A stretch of 64,000 bases of DNA from Moheibacter sediminis (GTDB lineage Bacteria > Bacteroidota > Bacteroidia > Flavobacteriales > Weeksellaceae): the NCBI RefSeq assembly GCF_900176425.1, contig NZ_FWXS01000004.1, forward strand, positions 186,001 through 250,000. Reading direction: 5' to 3'. Made by a program: the position numbers and the translations under genes. Shown here in pieces: positions 8,215 to 17,438 of this stretch (positions are counted from its first letter, which is position 1; the number at the start of each line of letters is the position of its first letter). The notes under the pieces were generated by a model. That model saw only the letters and a program-made list of their open reading frames with translations. It was not told the DNA's origin and did not search any database.

Positions 8215-9228
8215 ATGAATAAATCAATCATAACCGGAATCGGACATTACGTACCGGAAAACATAGTTACCAATGACGACCTTTCGCATGTAATGGAAAC
8301 CAATGACGAATGGATTCAGGAACGGACAGGAATTAAACAAAGAAGACATTTAGGCAAACATTCAGGGGTTACCACTTCCGATTTAGGAACAAAAGCAGCT
8401 GAAATTGCCATCAAAAATGCTAGTTTGACAGCAAAAGATATCGACTTCATTATATTCGCTACATTGAGTCCTGATTATTATTTTCCGGGTTGTGGCGTAA
8501 TTTTACAAAAGAATTTAGGATGTGATACGATTGGAGCATTGGACGTCCGCAATCAATGTTCAGGTTTCATTTATGCATTGGCTACTGCGGATGCTTATAT
8601 CAAAGCTGGTATGTATAAAAACGTATTGGTAGTTGGGGCTGAAAATCATTCTTTTGGGTTAGATATGACAACACGCGGACGTGGTGTCTCTGTAATCTTC
8701 GGTGATGGAGCAGGAGCAGTAGTGGTTTCGGCAACCGAAGAAGAAAATCGAGGCATCATCGCTAGTAATATGCACAGCGAAGGTCAGTTTGCAGAAGAAT
8801 TGGCAGTTCTTTTTCCGGGAACTAAGTTGGGCTGGTCAGACGTAATGATGGAGGAAGGAAATACATTGACACCGGAACAGATTTATCCCTATATGAATGG
8901 TAATTTTGTTTTCAAACATGCAGTGACACGTTTTCCGGAATCTATCACAGAAGCATTTGCGCAAGCTGGAGAAGATATTTCAAACTTGAAATTATTCATC
9001 CCGCATCAGGCAAATCTGCGCATCAGCCACTACATTCAAGCAAAATTAGGTTTAAATGATGATCAGGTTTTCAATAATATTCAGAACTATGGAAATACAA
9101 CAGCTGCTTCAATTCCGATTGCGTTAAGCGAAGCATTTCAGCAAGGAAAAATCCAAAAAGGAGACTTGATTTGTATGACTGCATTCGGAAGTGGATTTAC
9201 TTGGGGAAGTGTTTTGATCAGATGGTAA
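8215..9228 (+). CDS. fabH: 3-oxoacyl-ACP synthase III family ketosynthase
   Basis: 337 residues with the thiolase fold and full KAS III triad: Cys115 in VRNQCSGFIY, His264 in IPHQANLRI and Asn294 in NYGNTTAAS. KAS III starts fatty-acid synthesis by condensing acyl-CoA with malonyl-ACP. Flavobacteriia commonly carry more than one FabH-like protein; this copy is not beside plsX or rpmF, where the primary fabH often lies, so it may be a paralogue with another acyl primer. Promoter box upstream and hairpin downstream indicate a single-gene transcript. Confidence 0.88.
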   Translation: MNKSIITGIGHYVPENIVTNDDLSHVMETNDEWIQERTGIKQRRHLGKHSGVTTSDLGTKAAEIAIKNASLTAKDIDFIIFATLSPDYYFPGCGVILQKNLGCDTIGALDVRNQCSGFIYALATADAYIKAGMYKNVLVVGAENHSFGLDMTTRGRGVSVIFGDGAGAVVVSATEEENRGIIASNMHSEGQFAEELAVLFPGTKLGWSDVMMEEGNTLTPEQIYPYMNGNFVFKHAVTRFPESITEAFAQAGEDISNLKLFIPHQANLRISHYIQAKLGLNDDQVFNNIQNYGNTTAASIPIALSEAFQQGKIQKGDLICMTAFGSGFTWGSVLIRW

Positions 9229-9232
9229 TCAC

Positions 9233-9268
9233 TTGAATTGATAAATTTATTTTTATCAATTCAAAATT
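9233..9268 (+). terminator. perfect 13-bp hairpin after the fabH-like gene
   Basis: TTGAATTGATAAA (9233-9245) is perfectly complementary to TTTATCAATTCAA (9252-9264) around a 6-nt loop, starting 5 nt after the stop codon. The following T tract is short (four T). Probably an AT-rich terminator. Confidence 0.55.
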
Positions 9269-9367
9269 TTAAACTTTGTTAAAATGTTAAGAATGCGAAA
9301 TATATCATGCGTATTCTTTTGTTTATTCATTCTAAATTAACTTTTTTTGCATTCAAATTATAAAGAT

Positions 9368-9805
9368 ATGTTTAAAAAAGTTTTATTAGCATCAGCAGTT
9401 CTTGTTGCTGGTTTAGGTTTCACAGCTTGCAGTAGTGACGATGATAACAATACGACACCAAATCCTTTGGTAGGTGACTGGAAAGCTCAGACAGTTAGTT
9501 ATGTAAGACCGGATACTGGAGAAACCATGACACATGATTTTGCAATGATTACCAATGGGTGCGATGTAGATGAATTAGAATTGAAAGCAGATAACATCGC
9601 AGATTTAGAAACAGAAAGCAAAATTGATGGAGTTTGTGTAGAGGCGCATGCCCCAGGAACATGGAATGAAAATTCTGTAACTATCTTAGGAGAAACTGCT
9701 CCGAGACAAATCGTTTCTGTAAACGGAACTGAATTGCTTTTGAAATACATGATGACTTATCAGTTCGGGACGACTGAAGTAACTGTTAAATATTCAAGAT
9801 CATAA
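9368..9805 (+). CDS. small lipoprotein, lipocalin-like
   Basis: 145 residues from the ATG at 9368. The N-terminus MFKKVLLASAVLVAGLGFTAC is a lipoprotein signal peptide with lipobox GFTAC, followed by an acidic SSDDDNN tether like that of surface-exposed Bacteroidota lipoproteins. The mature part starts NPLVGDWKAQTVSY and continues with beta-strand-rich sequence. This matches the layout of the short lipocalin-like lipoproteins of this phylum (GxW near the N-terminus). Function unknown. It is a monocistron with its own strong terminator at 9830. Confidence 0.75.
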   Translation: MFKKVLLASAVLVAGLGFTACSSDDDNNTTPNPLVGDWKAQTVSYVRPDTGETMTHDFAMITNGCDVDELELKADNIADLETESKIDGVCVEAHAPGTWNENSVTILGETAPRQIVSVNGTELLLKYMMTYQFGTTEVTVKYSRS

Positions 9806-9829
9806 TAAATAATGATTTTATGATACAAG

Positions 9830-9855
9830 AGCCGGAAGTAATTCCGGCTTTTTTT
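9830..9855 (+). terminator. rho-independent terminator after lipoprotein gene
   Basis: AGCCGGAA (9830-9837), loop GTAA, TTCCGGCT (9842-9849), then six more T. A perfect GC-rich 8-bp stem, between the lipoprotein gene and convergent trxB. Confidence 0.9.
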
Positions 9856-9874
9856 ATTATATTTTGTTAAAATC

Positions 9875-10819
9875 CTAATGAAAGAATTCTGCTACGTATT
9901 TCTCAGCATCTAAAGCCGCCATGCAACCCGTTCCCGCAGCTGAAATCGCTTGTCGGTAAACGTTATCCTGAACATCCCCTGCAGCAAATACGCCTGGCAT
10001 ATTTGTTTTGGTAGATTTTGCTTCAGTAATTAAATAGCCTGTTTCATCCATTTTCAAGACATCTACAAATAAATCCGTATTGGGTTTGTGCCCGATTGCG
10101 ATAAAAACACCATCGACTTCCAATTCTTCTCTTACATGTGTTTGATTGTTTACAATCATAGCTTTTTCCACTACTTTTTCTCCTTTCAATCCGATCAATT
10201 CATGGTGAAATAAAACTTCAATGTTTGGTGTATTGAAAACTCTTTCCTGCATTACTTTGGATGCTTTTAATTCGTCTTTTCTAACCAAAAGATAAACTTT
10301 CGTACAGAGCTTTGCTAAGTAAGTAGCTTCTTCTGCCGCCGTGTCACCACCGCCAACAACCGCAACCGGTTTTCCTCTGTAGAAAAATCCGTCACAGGTA
10401 GCACATGCAGAAACGCCGCTTCCTGAATATTTTACTTCGTCATCCAATCCTAAATATTTCGCAGTTGCTCCAGTGGAAATGATAACCGATTTGGTCTTGA
10501 TCATCTGTCCTGAACTGGAAGTCAAAGTATGAAGTCCTCCGGATTCATTGCTCAAATTCACTTCCGTGATGTATTCGTAATGCACAACAGTTCCGAATCT
10601 TTCGGCTTGTTTTTGCAAATGTTCCATCATTTCCGGTCCGGTAATTCCGTCAGGATATCCCGGGAAATTTTCAACTTCTGTCGTCGTTGTCAATTGTCCG
10701 CCAGGCTCCATTCCCGTATACAAAACAGGATTCATATTGGCTCTTGCTGCATAAATTGCTGCTGTATAGCCTGCAGGTCCTGATCCGATGATGACGGTAT
10801 CGTGTATAGTTTCGCTCAT
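9875..10819 (-). CDS. trxB: thioredoxin-disulfide reductase
   Basis: 314 residues. An N-terminal FAD-binding dinucleotide fold (VIIGSGPAGYTAAIYAARA), the redox pair Cys139-Ala-Thr-Cys142 in SACATCDG, a NADPH-binding GGGDTAAEEA motif and a C-terminal FAD segment (GVFAAGDVQD). This is the low-molecular-weight bacterial thioredoxin reductase, which passes electrons from NADPH to thioredoxin. Length is normal. A minus-7 box lies 24 nt upstream on the minus strand. It appears monocistronic. Confidence 0.96.
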   Translation of the reverse strand: MSETIHDTVIIGSGPAGYTAAIYAARANMNPVLYTGMEPGGQLTTTTEVENFPGYPDGITGPEMMEHLQKQAERFGTVVHYEYITEVNLSNESGGLHTLTSSSGQMIKTKSVIISTGATAKYLGLDDEVKYSGSGVSACATCDGFFYRGKPVAVVGGGDTAAEEATYLAKLCTKVYLLVRKDELKASKVMQERVFNTPNIEVLFHHELIGLKGEKVVEKAMIVNNQTHVREELEVDGVFIAIGHKPNTDLFVDVLKMDETGYLITEAKSTKTNMPGVFAAGDVQDNVYRQAISAAGTGCMAALDAEKYVAEFFH

Positions 10820-10842
10820 AATTTTTTGTGTGTTTAGTCGTG

Positions 10843-10850
10843 CAAATTTA
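10843..10850 (-). promoter_or_regulatory. minus-7 box (TAAATTTG) for trxB
   Basis: Minus-strand TAAATTTG, 24 nt before the trxB ATG; matches TAnnTTTG. Confidence 0.45.
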
Positions 10851-10920
10851 GAATTCTTTTTAGGAATTAAAAATCAGTTCTAATTTGAATTAATTATTAA
10901 ATGATAAAGAATTAATTGAA

Positions 10921-11682
10921 TTACATGTATTGCGTGGCAGGATTATTTTTGAAACGGATGATGCGCATTTTATCCATCAACCAAATGAATGGATATAACG
11001 GGTCAAATTCATACCATTTAACTGCAAAATTAGGACGTCCGCCGAATTTGTGGTGATTGTTGTGCAGACTTTCACCCCACATCAGCAAATCCACCGGAAA
11101 TAAATTGTGAGAAGTATCTTTCACATCGTAATTTCTATAACCATATTTATGTGAATACCAATTCACAATTACACCGTGAACAGGCGACATCAAAACGTGA
11201 ATCGGAATCAAAATCCATAACCACCATGGCGCATCCAATAAAATAAAAGCCAAAACATAAATCGCAACCCAAACCAATCGTGTAACTCTCGATTCCGCAA
11301 ATCTGTCAAAACTTCGCCATTTCGGAACACCTTTTTTGAATTTTTCTCCTACAACGGCAATTTCCTGGTCAATGTCCATATACACTTTTCGTGTTCTCCA
11401 CATCATGGCAAATAAATCCTTGTCAATTATCGGTGAATGCGGATCTTCTTCAGTATCAGCAAAAGCATGGTGTAAACGGTGCATAACGCCATAGGCATAA
11501 GGGCTCAGGTAAGATGCACCTTGTGTCACAAATGAACCGATGTGAAATGTTTTTTCCCAAAAATTAGACATCGTAAACATACCGTGTGCAGCATATCTAT
11601 GGTGAAACATGGATTGAAAAAACAACGATGCATACCAGTGAAGTATGAAAAGTCCAAGAATGATAAAAACTGTCGTCTGCAT
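10921..11682 (-). CDS. acyl-CoA / fatty acid delta-9-type desaturase
   Basis: 253 residues, an integral membrane di-iron desaturase. Three histidine boxes are present: HHRYAAH at 27-33, HRLHHAFAD at 68-76 and LHNNHHKFGG near residue 215, in the spacing used by acyl-CoA (stearoyl-CoA-like) desaturases. Hydrophobic segments lie at about 5-25, 140-160 and 160-180. It likely introduces a cis double bond into saturated acyl chains to adjust membrane fluidity; regiospecificity cannot be read from sequence. It is divergent from the hotdog gene at 11782 and has its own minus-7 box. Confidence 0.88.
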   Translation of the reverse strand: MQTTVFIILGLFILHWYASLFFQSMFHHRYAAHGMFTMSNFWEKTFHIGSFVTQGASYLSPYAYGVMHRLHHAFADTEEDPHSPIIDKDLFAMMWRTRKVYMDIDQEIAVVGEKFKKGVPKWRSFDRFAESRVTRLVWVAIYVLAFILLDAPWWLWILIPIHVLMSPVHGVIVNWYSHKYGYRNYDVKDTSHNLFPVDLLMWGESLHNNHHKFGGRPNFAVKWYEFDPLYPFIWLMDKMRIIRFKNNPATQYM

Positions 11683-11702
11683 TAAAAAAATCTAATTTTC
11701 AC

Positions 11703-11710
11703 AAAGATAA
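11703..11710 (-). promoter_or_regulatory. minus-7 box (TATCTTTG) for desaturase gene
   Basis: Minus-strand TATCTTTG, 20 nt upstream of the desaturase ATG, in the 99-nt divergent gap. Confidence 0.45.
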
Positions 11711-11756
11711 TTCATAATTTTTTGAAAAAAGCTAAGGTTTGTCAGATGTGGGTTTT

Positions 11757-11764
11757 ATATTTGA
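11757..11764 (+). promoter_or_regulatory. minus-7 box (TATATTTG) for hotdog-fold gene
   Basis: TATATTTG, 17 nt upstream of the ATG at 11782; matches TAnnTTTG. Confidence 0.45.
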
Positions 11765-11781
11765 ATAATTAATAAAACTTT

Positions 11782-12231
11782 ATGAATTCAGCGCTGTTCA
11801 ATAAAATGTTGATGTTCAAAATTCCGATTGCAAAAATTGCCGGATTGAAATTGCATTCTTTCGATGGAAATAAATCCCAGATTTCTGTCAAATTGGGTTG
11901 GCTCAATCAAAATCCTTTCAAAAGTATGTTTTGGGCAGTTCAGGGAATGGCAGCGGAACTTTCAACCGGAGCCCTTTGCATGGACAAAATTAAAAAATCC
12001 AATCATAAATTTTCCATGCTTGTTGTGGGTTTACAAGCCAATTTCACCAAAAAAGCAATCGGGAAAATAATCTTCACTTGCGAACAAGGTGCTGAATTAG
12101 ATGAGATTCTTCAAAAAGCAATCGAAACCAAAGAAGGTCAAATCCTAAAAATGCGCAGTGTCGGCATCGATGAAAAAGGTGACCAAGTGGCGGAATTTTT
12201 TTTTACGTGGAGTTTTAAGGTCAAGAACTAA
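11782..12231 (+). CDS. hotdog-fold DUF4442-like protein
   Basis: 149 residues. The pattern of a helix with NPFKSMFWAVQGMAAELSTGAL followed by beta-strands (KFSMLVVGLQANFTKKAIGKIIFTCEQG, GDQVAEFFFTWSFKVK) is that of the DUF4442 branch of hotdog thioesterase-like proteins. Typical members of that branch lack an experimentally defined substrate. The neighbouring desaturase hints at acyl-chain metabolism, but the two genes are divergently transcribed. A thioesterase role is inference only. Confidence 0.7.
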   Translation: MNSALFNKMLMFKIPIAKIAGLKLHSFDGNKSQISVKLGWLNQNPFKSMFWAVQGMAAELSTGALCMDKIKKSNHKFSMLVVGLQANFTKKAIGKIIFTCEQGAELDEILQKAIETKEGQILKMRSVGIDEKGDQVAEFFFTWSFKVKN

Positions 12232-12301
12232 ACATAAAAAAGAAGACACGATTATCATGATTTCTTTCATCCTTATACTTGTTTGTCTTGATACTTTCTA
12301 C

Positions 12302-14734
12302 TTAAAGAACCCTAGCTCCCTTCACTTTCTGTTTTAGCAAAGCGATTTTCAAAACGTCCATCATCTCGGTTACATAATGGAATTTTAAACCTTTGATGTA
12401 TTCTGCTTTGATCTCTTCGATATCCTTTCGGTTTTCTTCGCTGAGGATAATTTCTTTGATTCCGGCACGTTTCGCAGCCAATATTTTTTCTTTGATCCCA
12501 CCCACTGCTAAAACTTTTCCACGAAGCGTAATTTCACCTGTCATCGCCAAATTGGCTTTTACTTTTCTTTGTGTAAATGAAGAAACGAGCGAAGTCAACA
12601 TCGTGATTCCGGCAGAAGGTCCATCTTTGGGTGTTGCGCCTTCCGGCACGTGGATGTGTAAGTTGTAATTGTCAAAAACTTCATATTTGATTTGGAGTTC
12701 ATCTGCATGCGCTTTGATGTATTCCAATGCGATTCTCGCGGATTCTTTCATTACATTCCCAAGGTTTCCGGTAATCGTCAAGTTCCCTTTTCCTTTAGAC
12801 AAAATTGACTCAATGAAAAGAATATCCCCACCAACTCTCGTCCAAGCTAAGCCTGTTACCACACCGGGAACTTCGTTGGTTTCGTATTTGTCTTTGTTTC
12901 TTCCGGGGCCGAGAATTTCACGAATCATTTCTGGTGTGAATTTTTTCTCATAAGTTTCTTCCATCGCAATTTTTTTCGCTGTATTGCGAACGACTTTTGC
13001 GATTTGTTGCTCCAAATTTCTGACACCCGATTCACGTGTGTAAGTTTCAACCAAAAATTCCAAATCCTTTTTAGAAATGGAAATATCATCTTTTTTCAAA
13101 CCGTGTTCTTTCAACTGTTTCGGAAGCAAATATTTAAAAGCAATTTCAACTTTTTCTTCAATGGTATATCCGGCTATATTGACCATTTCCATACGGTCGC
13201 GAAGTGGCATTGGAATGTCCGCAACGTTATTGGCTGTTGCAATGAAAAATACTTTCGATAAATCATATCCTTGTTCTAAATAATTGTCATAAAAAGAATT
13301 ATTCTGCTCAGGATCAAGAACTTCTAACATCGCTGAGGAAGGATCTCCATGTGCACTGCTTCCCATCTTGTCTATTTCATCTAAAATGAAAACCGGATTG
13401 GAACTTCCTGCTTTTTTGATGGATTGCAGAATTCTTCCCGGCATCGCACCGATATAGGTTTTCCTGTGTCCACGAACTTCTGATTCGTCGTGCAAACCAC
13501 CCAAAGACATCCTGATGTATTTTCTGCCTAATGATTCTGCAACTGATTTTCCTAATGAAGTTTTACCTACGCCCGGAGGTCCATAAAGACAAATAATCGG
13601 CGATTTCATGTCGCCTTTTAATTTCAAAACGGCGAGATATTCAATGATTCTTTCTTTGATATCTTCCAATCCGAAATGATCTCGGTCAAGGATTTTCTGC
13701 GCTTTTTTCAAGTCGAAATCATCTTTCGTTACTTCGTTCCAAGGCAGATCCAACATGAATTCCAGATAATTTCTCTGGATGCTGTGTTCCGGCATTTGTG
13801 GATTCAGACGCAACATTCGGTTCAATTCTTTTTCAAATTGAATTTTAGTTTCCTCGCTCCAAGCCTTTGTTTTGGCGCGTTCACGCATGCTTTCAATTTC
13901 AGCTTCAGACGAAACACCACCCAATTCTTCCTGGATGGTTTTCATTTGTTGGTGAAGAAAATATTCGCGTTGTTGTTGATCCATATCCACACGAACTTTT
14001 GACTGGATGTCATTTTTCAATTCCAACTTCTGCAATTCCAGTCCCATGAATTTCATAGCGGCTGTTGCACGGTCTTTCAGATTTGTGATTTCAAGCAAAC
14101 TTTGCTTTTCACTAATCGTTAAATTCAAATTTGAACTTACAAAATTTACCAAAAACGAAGGGCTTTCGATGCTGTTAATCGCCATACTAGCTTCAGATGG
14201 AAGCGCTGGATTGATGTCCACAATTCTAAGCGCCATGTCTTTTACAGAATCGATGACAGCTTGGTATTCCTTGTTTTTATTGCTGGGCTTTTTATCTTCT
14301 ATAACTTTAATTGTCGCTTTGAAATAAGGTTCTGTCTGCAACATTTCAATCCATTCAAAACGTTTGATTCCTTGTAAAATAACTGTTGTATTTCCGTCAG
14401 GCATTTTGAGCATTTTTAAAATGCGTGCAACTGTTCCGATTTCATAAATATCTGTCGGAAGCGGAACATCCAATTTCGTATTTTTTTGCGAAACAACTCC
14501 AATAATTTTATCGGCTTTGTAAGCATCTTCCAATAATTTGATGGACTGATTTCTACCAGCGGTAATCGGAACTACAACTCCAGGAAACAATACAGTATTT
14601 TTCAATGAAAGTATCGGAAGGACTTCAGGAATTGGTTGTTTTTTGTATTTTTTTTCTTCTTCCTCGCTCATTAGAGGAATTAATTCTACATCTTCATTTA
14701 TGATATGGTCGAGTGACAAGTTGTCTATTTTCAT
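12302..14734 (-). CDS. lon: ATP-dependent protease Lon
   Basis: 810 residues. Order: N-terminal LON substrate-binding domain (about 35-235), coiled linker, AAA+ module with Walker [14 protein letters not shown] and Walker [11 protein letters not shown], and C-terminal protease domain. Ser707 in [10 protein letters not shown] and Lys750 in [12 protein letters not shown] form the Ser-Lys dyad. Lon degrades misfolded and regulatory proteins in the cytoplasm. Full length. A minus-7 box lies 32 nt upstream. It is divergent from idi. Confidence 0.98.
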   Translation of the reverse strand: MKIDNLSLDHIINEDVELIPLMSEEEEKKYKKQPIPEVLPILSLKNTVLFPGVVVPITAGRNQSIKLLEDAYKADKIIGVVSQKNTKLDVPLPTDIYEIGTVARILKMLKMPDGNTTVILQGIKRFEWIEMLQTEPYFKATIKVIEDKKPSNKNKEYQAVIDSVKDMALRIVDINPALPSEASMAINSIESPSFLVNFVSSNLNLTISEKQSLLEITNLKDRATAAMKFMGLELQKLELKNDIQSKVRVDMDQQQREYFLHQQMKTIQEELGGVSSEAEIESMRERAKTKAWSEETKIQFEKELNRMLRLNPQMPEHSIQRNYLEFMLDLPWNEVTKDDFDLKKAQKILDRDHFGLEDIKERIIEYLAVLKLKGDMKSPIICLYGPPGVGKTSLGKSVAESLGRKYIRMSLGGLHDESEVRGHRKTYIGAMPGRILQSIKKAGSSNPVFILDEIDKMGSSAHGDPSSAMLEVLDPEQNNSFYDNYLEQGYDLSKVFFIATANNVADIPMPLRDRMEMVNIAGYTIEEKVEIAFKYLLPKQLKEHGLKKDDISISKKDLEFLVETYTRESGVRNLEQQIAKVVRNTAKKIAMEETYEKKFTPEMIREILGPGRNKDKYETNEVPGVVTGLAWTRVGGDILFIESILSKGKGNLTITGNLGNVMKESARIALEYIKAHADELQIKYEVFDNYNLHIHVPEGATPKDGPSAGITMLTSLVSSFTQRKVKANLAMTGEITLRGKVLAVGGIKEKILAAKRAGIKEIILSEENRKDIEEIKAEYIKGLKFHYVTEMMDVLKIALLKQKVKGARVL

Positions 14735-14765
14735 CTTTAGCTTTTATGTAAATATGTCAGGAAAT

Positions 14766-14773
14766 CAAATTTA
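14766..14773 (-). promoter_or_regulatory. minus-7 box (TAAATTTG) for lon
   Basis: Minus-strand TAAATTTG 32 nt upstream of the lon ATG. I see no recognisable heat-shock operator (CIRCE) in the 218-nt gap. Confidence 0.4.
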
Positions 14774-14940
14774 AATTAAGATTAAGAATTAAATTTAAGT
14801 TTTATTTTATTTTAATTTAATTGATAGTCAGTGTTTTAATTGTGTTTCCCTAAATTTATTTCATATATAATTTCAAACGATGTGCCAAGCATTTTCTTAA
14901 TTTAGAAATTCATTTTACTAAACACTAAAAACAATCTTCT

Positions 14941-14948
14941 TAACTTTG
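14941..14948 (+). promoter_or_regulatory. minus-7 box (TAACTTTG) abutting idi start
   Basis: TAACTTTG is followed by CGCT and then the idi ATG, a gap of four bases. No space remains for a ribosome-binding leader, suggesting a leaderless transcript. Confidence 0.5.
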
Positions 14949-14952
14949 CGCT

Positions 14953-15483
14953 ATGACGGAATATGTAGTTTTGGTTGATGAAAATGATAATCAGTTGGGT
15001 TTGATGGAAAAACAGCAGGCACATATTGCTGGTTTACTTCATCGAGCTTTTTCGGTTTTTGTATTTAATTCTGAAGGTGAAACACTTTTGCAGAAAAGGG
15101 CAGAAGGGAAGTACCATTCGCCCGGACTTTGGACAAACACTTGCTGTAGTCATCCGCGCGAAAATGAAACTTATATACAAGCTGCACAGCGTAGAATTCA
15201 AGAAGAGATGGGTTTCAGCTGTGAATTGGAGGAAAAATTTCATTTTATTTACAAAGCAAAATTGGACAATGATTTGTACGAACATGAACTAGACCGTGTT
15301 TTTACCGGAATTTATAATGGAGAAATTCAAGTCAATCCCGAAGAAGTTTCCGATTATAAATGGATTTCGATGGAGAATTTAATCGAAGACATGAATTCAA
15401 ACCCTGAAAATTATACCATTTGGTTCAAAATTATTTTTAAAGAATATTTAGCAAAACTGCAATATGAAAGTTACAATCAGTAG
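14953..15483 (+). CDS. idi: isopentenyl-diphosphate delta-isomerase (type 1)
   Basis: 176 residues of the NUDIX-fold type 1 isomerase. Visible are LLHRAFSVFVFN, LLQKRAEGKYHSPGLWTNTCCSHP with the catalytic Cys, and RRIQEEMGF in the modified NUDIX helix. It interconverts IPP and DMAPP for isoprenoid synthesis. Length matches bacterial Idi. The 3' end overlaps the start of the QueD-like gene by 20 nt in another frame, so the two are co-transcribed. Confidence 0.95.
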   Translation: MTEYVVLVDENDNQLGLMEKQQAHIAGLLHRAFSVFVFNSEGETLLQKRAEGKYHSPGLWTNTCCSHPRENETYIQAAQRRIQEEMGFSCELEEKFHFIYKAKLDNDLYEHELDRVFTGIYNGEIQVNPEEVSDYKWISMENLIEDMNSNPENYTIWFKIIFKEYLAKLQYESYNQ

Positions 15484-15874
15484 AAAAGCACATTTCAATG
15501 CGGCGCATAGATTATTTAATCCAACTTGGGATGATGAAAGGAATTATGAAGTTTTTGGTAAATGTTCCAATCCTAATTTTCACGGACATAACTACGAAAT
15601 GATCGTGAGCATCAAAGGAGAAATCAATCCTGAAACGGGTTTTGTGATGAATCTGGATGATTTGAAGGCCATAATTTTAACTCAAGTTGAAGAATATTTA
15701 GACCATAAAAATCTGAATATTGAGGTTGAAGAATTTCAAAAATTAAATCCAACGGTTGAAAATATTGCAGTTGTAATTTGGAACCGAATTCGTGCTAAAT
15801 TAGATGCTGGACTGGAACTGAAAATAACACTTTTCGAAACGCCAAGAAATTTCGTGGAGTATGATGGAAATTAA
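15464..15874 (+). CDS. queD: 6-carboxytetrahydropterin synthase / PTPS family (QueD-like)
   Basis: 136 residues. Zinc ligands are present in FNAAHRL and FHGHNYEM, and the catalytic Cys in FGKCSNPNFHGHNY. The C-terminal FETPRNFVEY holds the pterin-binding Glu. The fold is that of 6-pyruvoyl-tetrahydropterin synthase; in bacteria the usual product is 6-carboxy-tetrahydropterin for queuosine (preQ0). Other queuosine genes (queE, queC) are not in the window, so a folate or biopterin role cannot be excluded. The start lies inside the idi end (20-nt overlap). Confidence 0.88.
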   Translation: MKVTISRKAHFNAAHRLFNPTWDDERNYEVFGKCSNPNFHGHNYEMIVSIKGEINPETGFVMNLDDLKAIILTQVEEYLDHKNLNIEVEEFQKLNPTVENIAVVIWNRIRAKLDAGLELKITLFETPRNFVEYDGN

Positions 15875-15887
15875 TTTTGCTGGAAGA

Positions 15888-16511
15888 CTATTTTAAAATT
15901 CCAATCAATTCTAATTTCTCTGAAGCTGCCATTCCGTTTGGATTACAACCCGGCTCGCCTTCGGGAATTTCGAGATTTTGTTTTTGGTAAAATAGAATCC
16001 AGGTTGGGTGAAATTCATTAGTTTGCGGATTTTTGAAAGTCATTGGATTCATTTCAAAAATGGAATCTTTTTCAAATGAATTGTATACAAAATCAGAACA
16101 ATAATAAGCCGTGTCACTCAAAATATAAGTGAAATTATAAGGTTTTCCCAACATCGTTTTAGATTGAGAAATTGCATTTTCAAAATCAGGCTTAAATTCT
16201 TTTTTGATGCGGTAAATGACAATTTCAGACGAATCTTTTTTTGCGTAATTTTTAAATTCATCTAAAGAAATTCTCTCCGAACCGTTTTCCGGTGCGGCGT
16301 GCAAAATCCAAATTTCATTTCCTGATTTTTCAACCAAAGCGATGTGAGAAAAATTGGTTGATTTTTCTGTTTTAGTTACTTCATCGATGGCTTTTGACAG
16401 ATTTCCGGACGAGTTGCCTACAAACAATAAATCGCCGTTTCTCAAAGAAATCTGAGCAGTTTGACAAGAAAAAATGACTGATAAAATTGATAGAATTATT
16501 GAGAATTTCAT
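15888..16511 (-). CDS. YiiX/YebB-like lipoprotein, NlpC/P60-superfamily papain fold
   Basis: 207 residues. MKFSIILSILSVIFSC is a lipoprotein signal with Cys16. The mature part has LRNGDLLFVGN, NFSHIALV (catalytic-His region) and YYCSDFVYNSF (catalytic Cys), in the His-before-Cys order of the permuted papain-like YiiX/YebB amidases. A C-terminal PEGEPGCNPNGMAAS motif follows. These enzymes act on amide or lipid-linked substrates at the cell surface; this protein's substrate is unknown. It has its own minus-7 box and is convergent with the QueD gene. Confidence 0.82.
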   Translation of the reverse strand: MKFSIILSILSVIFSCQTAQISLRNGDLLFVGNSSGNLSKAIDEVTKTEKSTNFSHIALVEKSGNEIWILHAAPENGSERISLDEFKNYAKKDSSEIVIYRIKKEFKPDFENAISQSKTMLGKPYNFTYILSDTAYYCSDFVYNSFEKDSIFEMNPMTFKNPQTNEFHPTWILFYQKQNLEIPEGEPGCNPNGMAASEKLELIGILK

Positions 16512-16537
16512 TTGATTTTAATCCAGAAAATATTTGG

Positions 16538-16545
16538 CAAAGATA
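16538..16545 (-). promoter_or_regulatory. minus-7 box (TATCTTTG) for YiiX-like gene
   Basis: Minus-strand TATCTTTG, 26 nt upstream of the ATG at 16511. Confidence 0.45.
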
Positions 16546-16556
16546 TGATTTGAAAT

Positions 16557-16588
16557 AAAAAATTCCCATCGTTTTGCGACAGGAATTT
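16557..16588 (-). terminator. terminator of the orphan gene at 16625-17389
   Basis: On the minus strand AAATTCC pairs with GGAATTT with an inner TCG/CGA pairing, followed by a run of six T. It lies 37 nt after the stop of the upstream gene. Confidence 0.6.
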
Positions 16589-16624
16589 AGAAAGCGAGTT
16601 TAAATGGAAAATAGTAAGTAAATT

Positions 16625-17389
16625 TTAATGAACTGAAATCTGGTGTTTTTTTCGGGATTTCATTTCAGATATTTTAGTTTTAATAGTTTGATTTTCTTTG
16701 ACTTTGACCTTTCCAGACAATTCCCAAATTCCTTCTGTTCCCCAGTATTTTGCGAGTGAGGCTGAACGTAAGGATTTTAATTCATCAGATGAAAATGTCC
16801 AAATTGTCGTATTAATTATATTTTCAGTTGTCAATCTTTTCCAAAAACTTTGGTTTTTTTTAGATTCAGTTTTTATATTGATTTCAATGTTCTCTTTTAA
16901 CTTTATCAAATGTTCGTCTATAATTGTTTGATTTTCATTTAACAAAGGAATTAATTCATTTAAATATTTTTGAGAAGTGGCTTGAAGGATTTTTGCATAA
17001 ATATTTTTTTCGTCATTGAGCGCACAATCTTCATTCATCAAAACCACAATGCAGCCGATGTATGATTCCATATCGTGAATGTTAGTTTTTTTTACAAAAT
17101 CAGGAACAGAAATGGGAGTGAGTGTAAATTCTTCACGCCCTAATTCTTTCGGAATTTGAATGATATCTTGCTTGTCAGCTTCTATGTTGTTGATTCCTAT
17201 TATTTTATTAAATGGATTGTAAATGGTTGGAGTTCCCTCTAATTCAAGATTTTCGTTGAATTTACAACTTGTACCGTCAATTTTAAAAAATGAAAACCAG
17301 AAATAAGGCATCTCATTTGTCCATTCATAATTGTCATTGTGGTAGTAAAAATGGTTTAGGTTAAATGAAATATTTAAATCTTTTCTCAT
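16625..17389 (-). CDS. hypothetical protein, unrecognised
   Basis: 254 residues. I do not recognise a family. No signal peptide or membrane segment is evident. The N-terminal half is aromatic-rich (FNLNHFYYHNDNYEW, MPYFWFSFF) and resembles a beta-rich domain. Around residue 110 is DMESYIGCIVVLMNEDCALND. A lysine-rich, probably helical central part (about 130-185) precedes a tail with EGIWELSGKVKVKENQ. The start is the ATG at 17387-17389. Terminator at 16557 suggests a single-gene transcript. Codon use looks like its neighbours. It could be a Bacteroidota-specific cytoplasmic protein. Confidence 0.55.
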   Translation of the reverse strand: MRKDLNISFNLNHFYYHNDNYEWTNEMPYFWFSFFKIDGTSCKFNENLELEGTPTIYNPFNKIIGINNIEADKQDIIQIPKELGREEFTLTPISVPDFVKKTNIHDMESYIGCIVVLMNEDCALNDEKNIYAKILQATSQKYLNELIPLLNENQTIIDEHLIKLKENIEINIKTESKKNQSFWKRLTTENIINTTIWTFSSDELKSLRSASLAKYWGTEGIWELSGKVKVKENQTIKTKISEMKSRKKHQISVH

Positions 17390-17438
17390 TGTAAAAAGTT
17401 TTAATCATTAAACTTTATGACGCAAATTTGAGCTAATA

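Noticed and set aside
12232-12301. Terminator between the hotdog gene and lon
   Set aside because: Only a short AAGACA/TGTCTT pairing across a 34-nt loop and the palindrome ATCATGAT; too weak to call.
13031-13040. TTCACGTGTG inside lon as a parS site for ParB
   Set aside because: Only the CACGTG centre matches the parS consensus; flanks do not, and it lies in coding sequence. No other parS-like site was found in the window.
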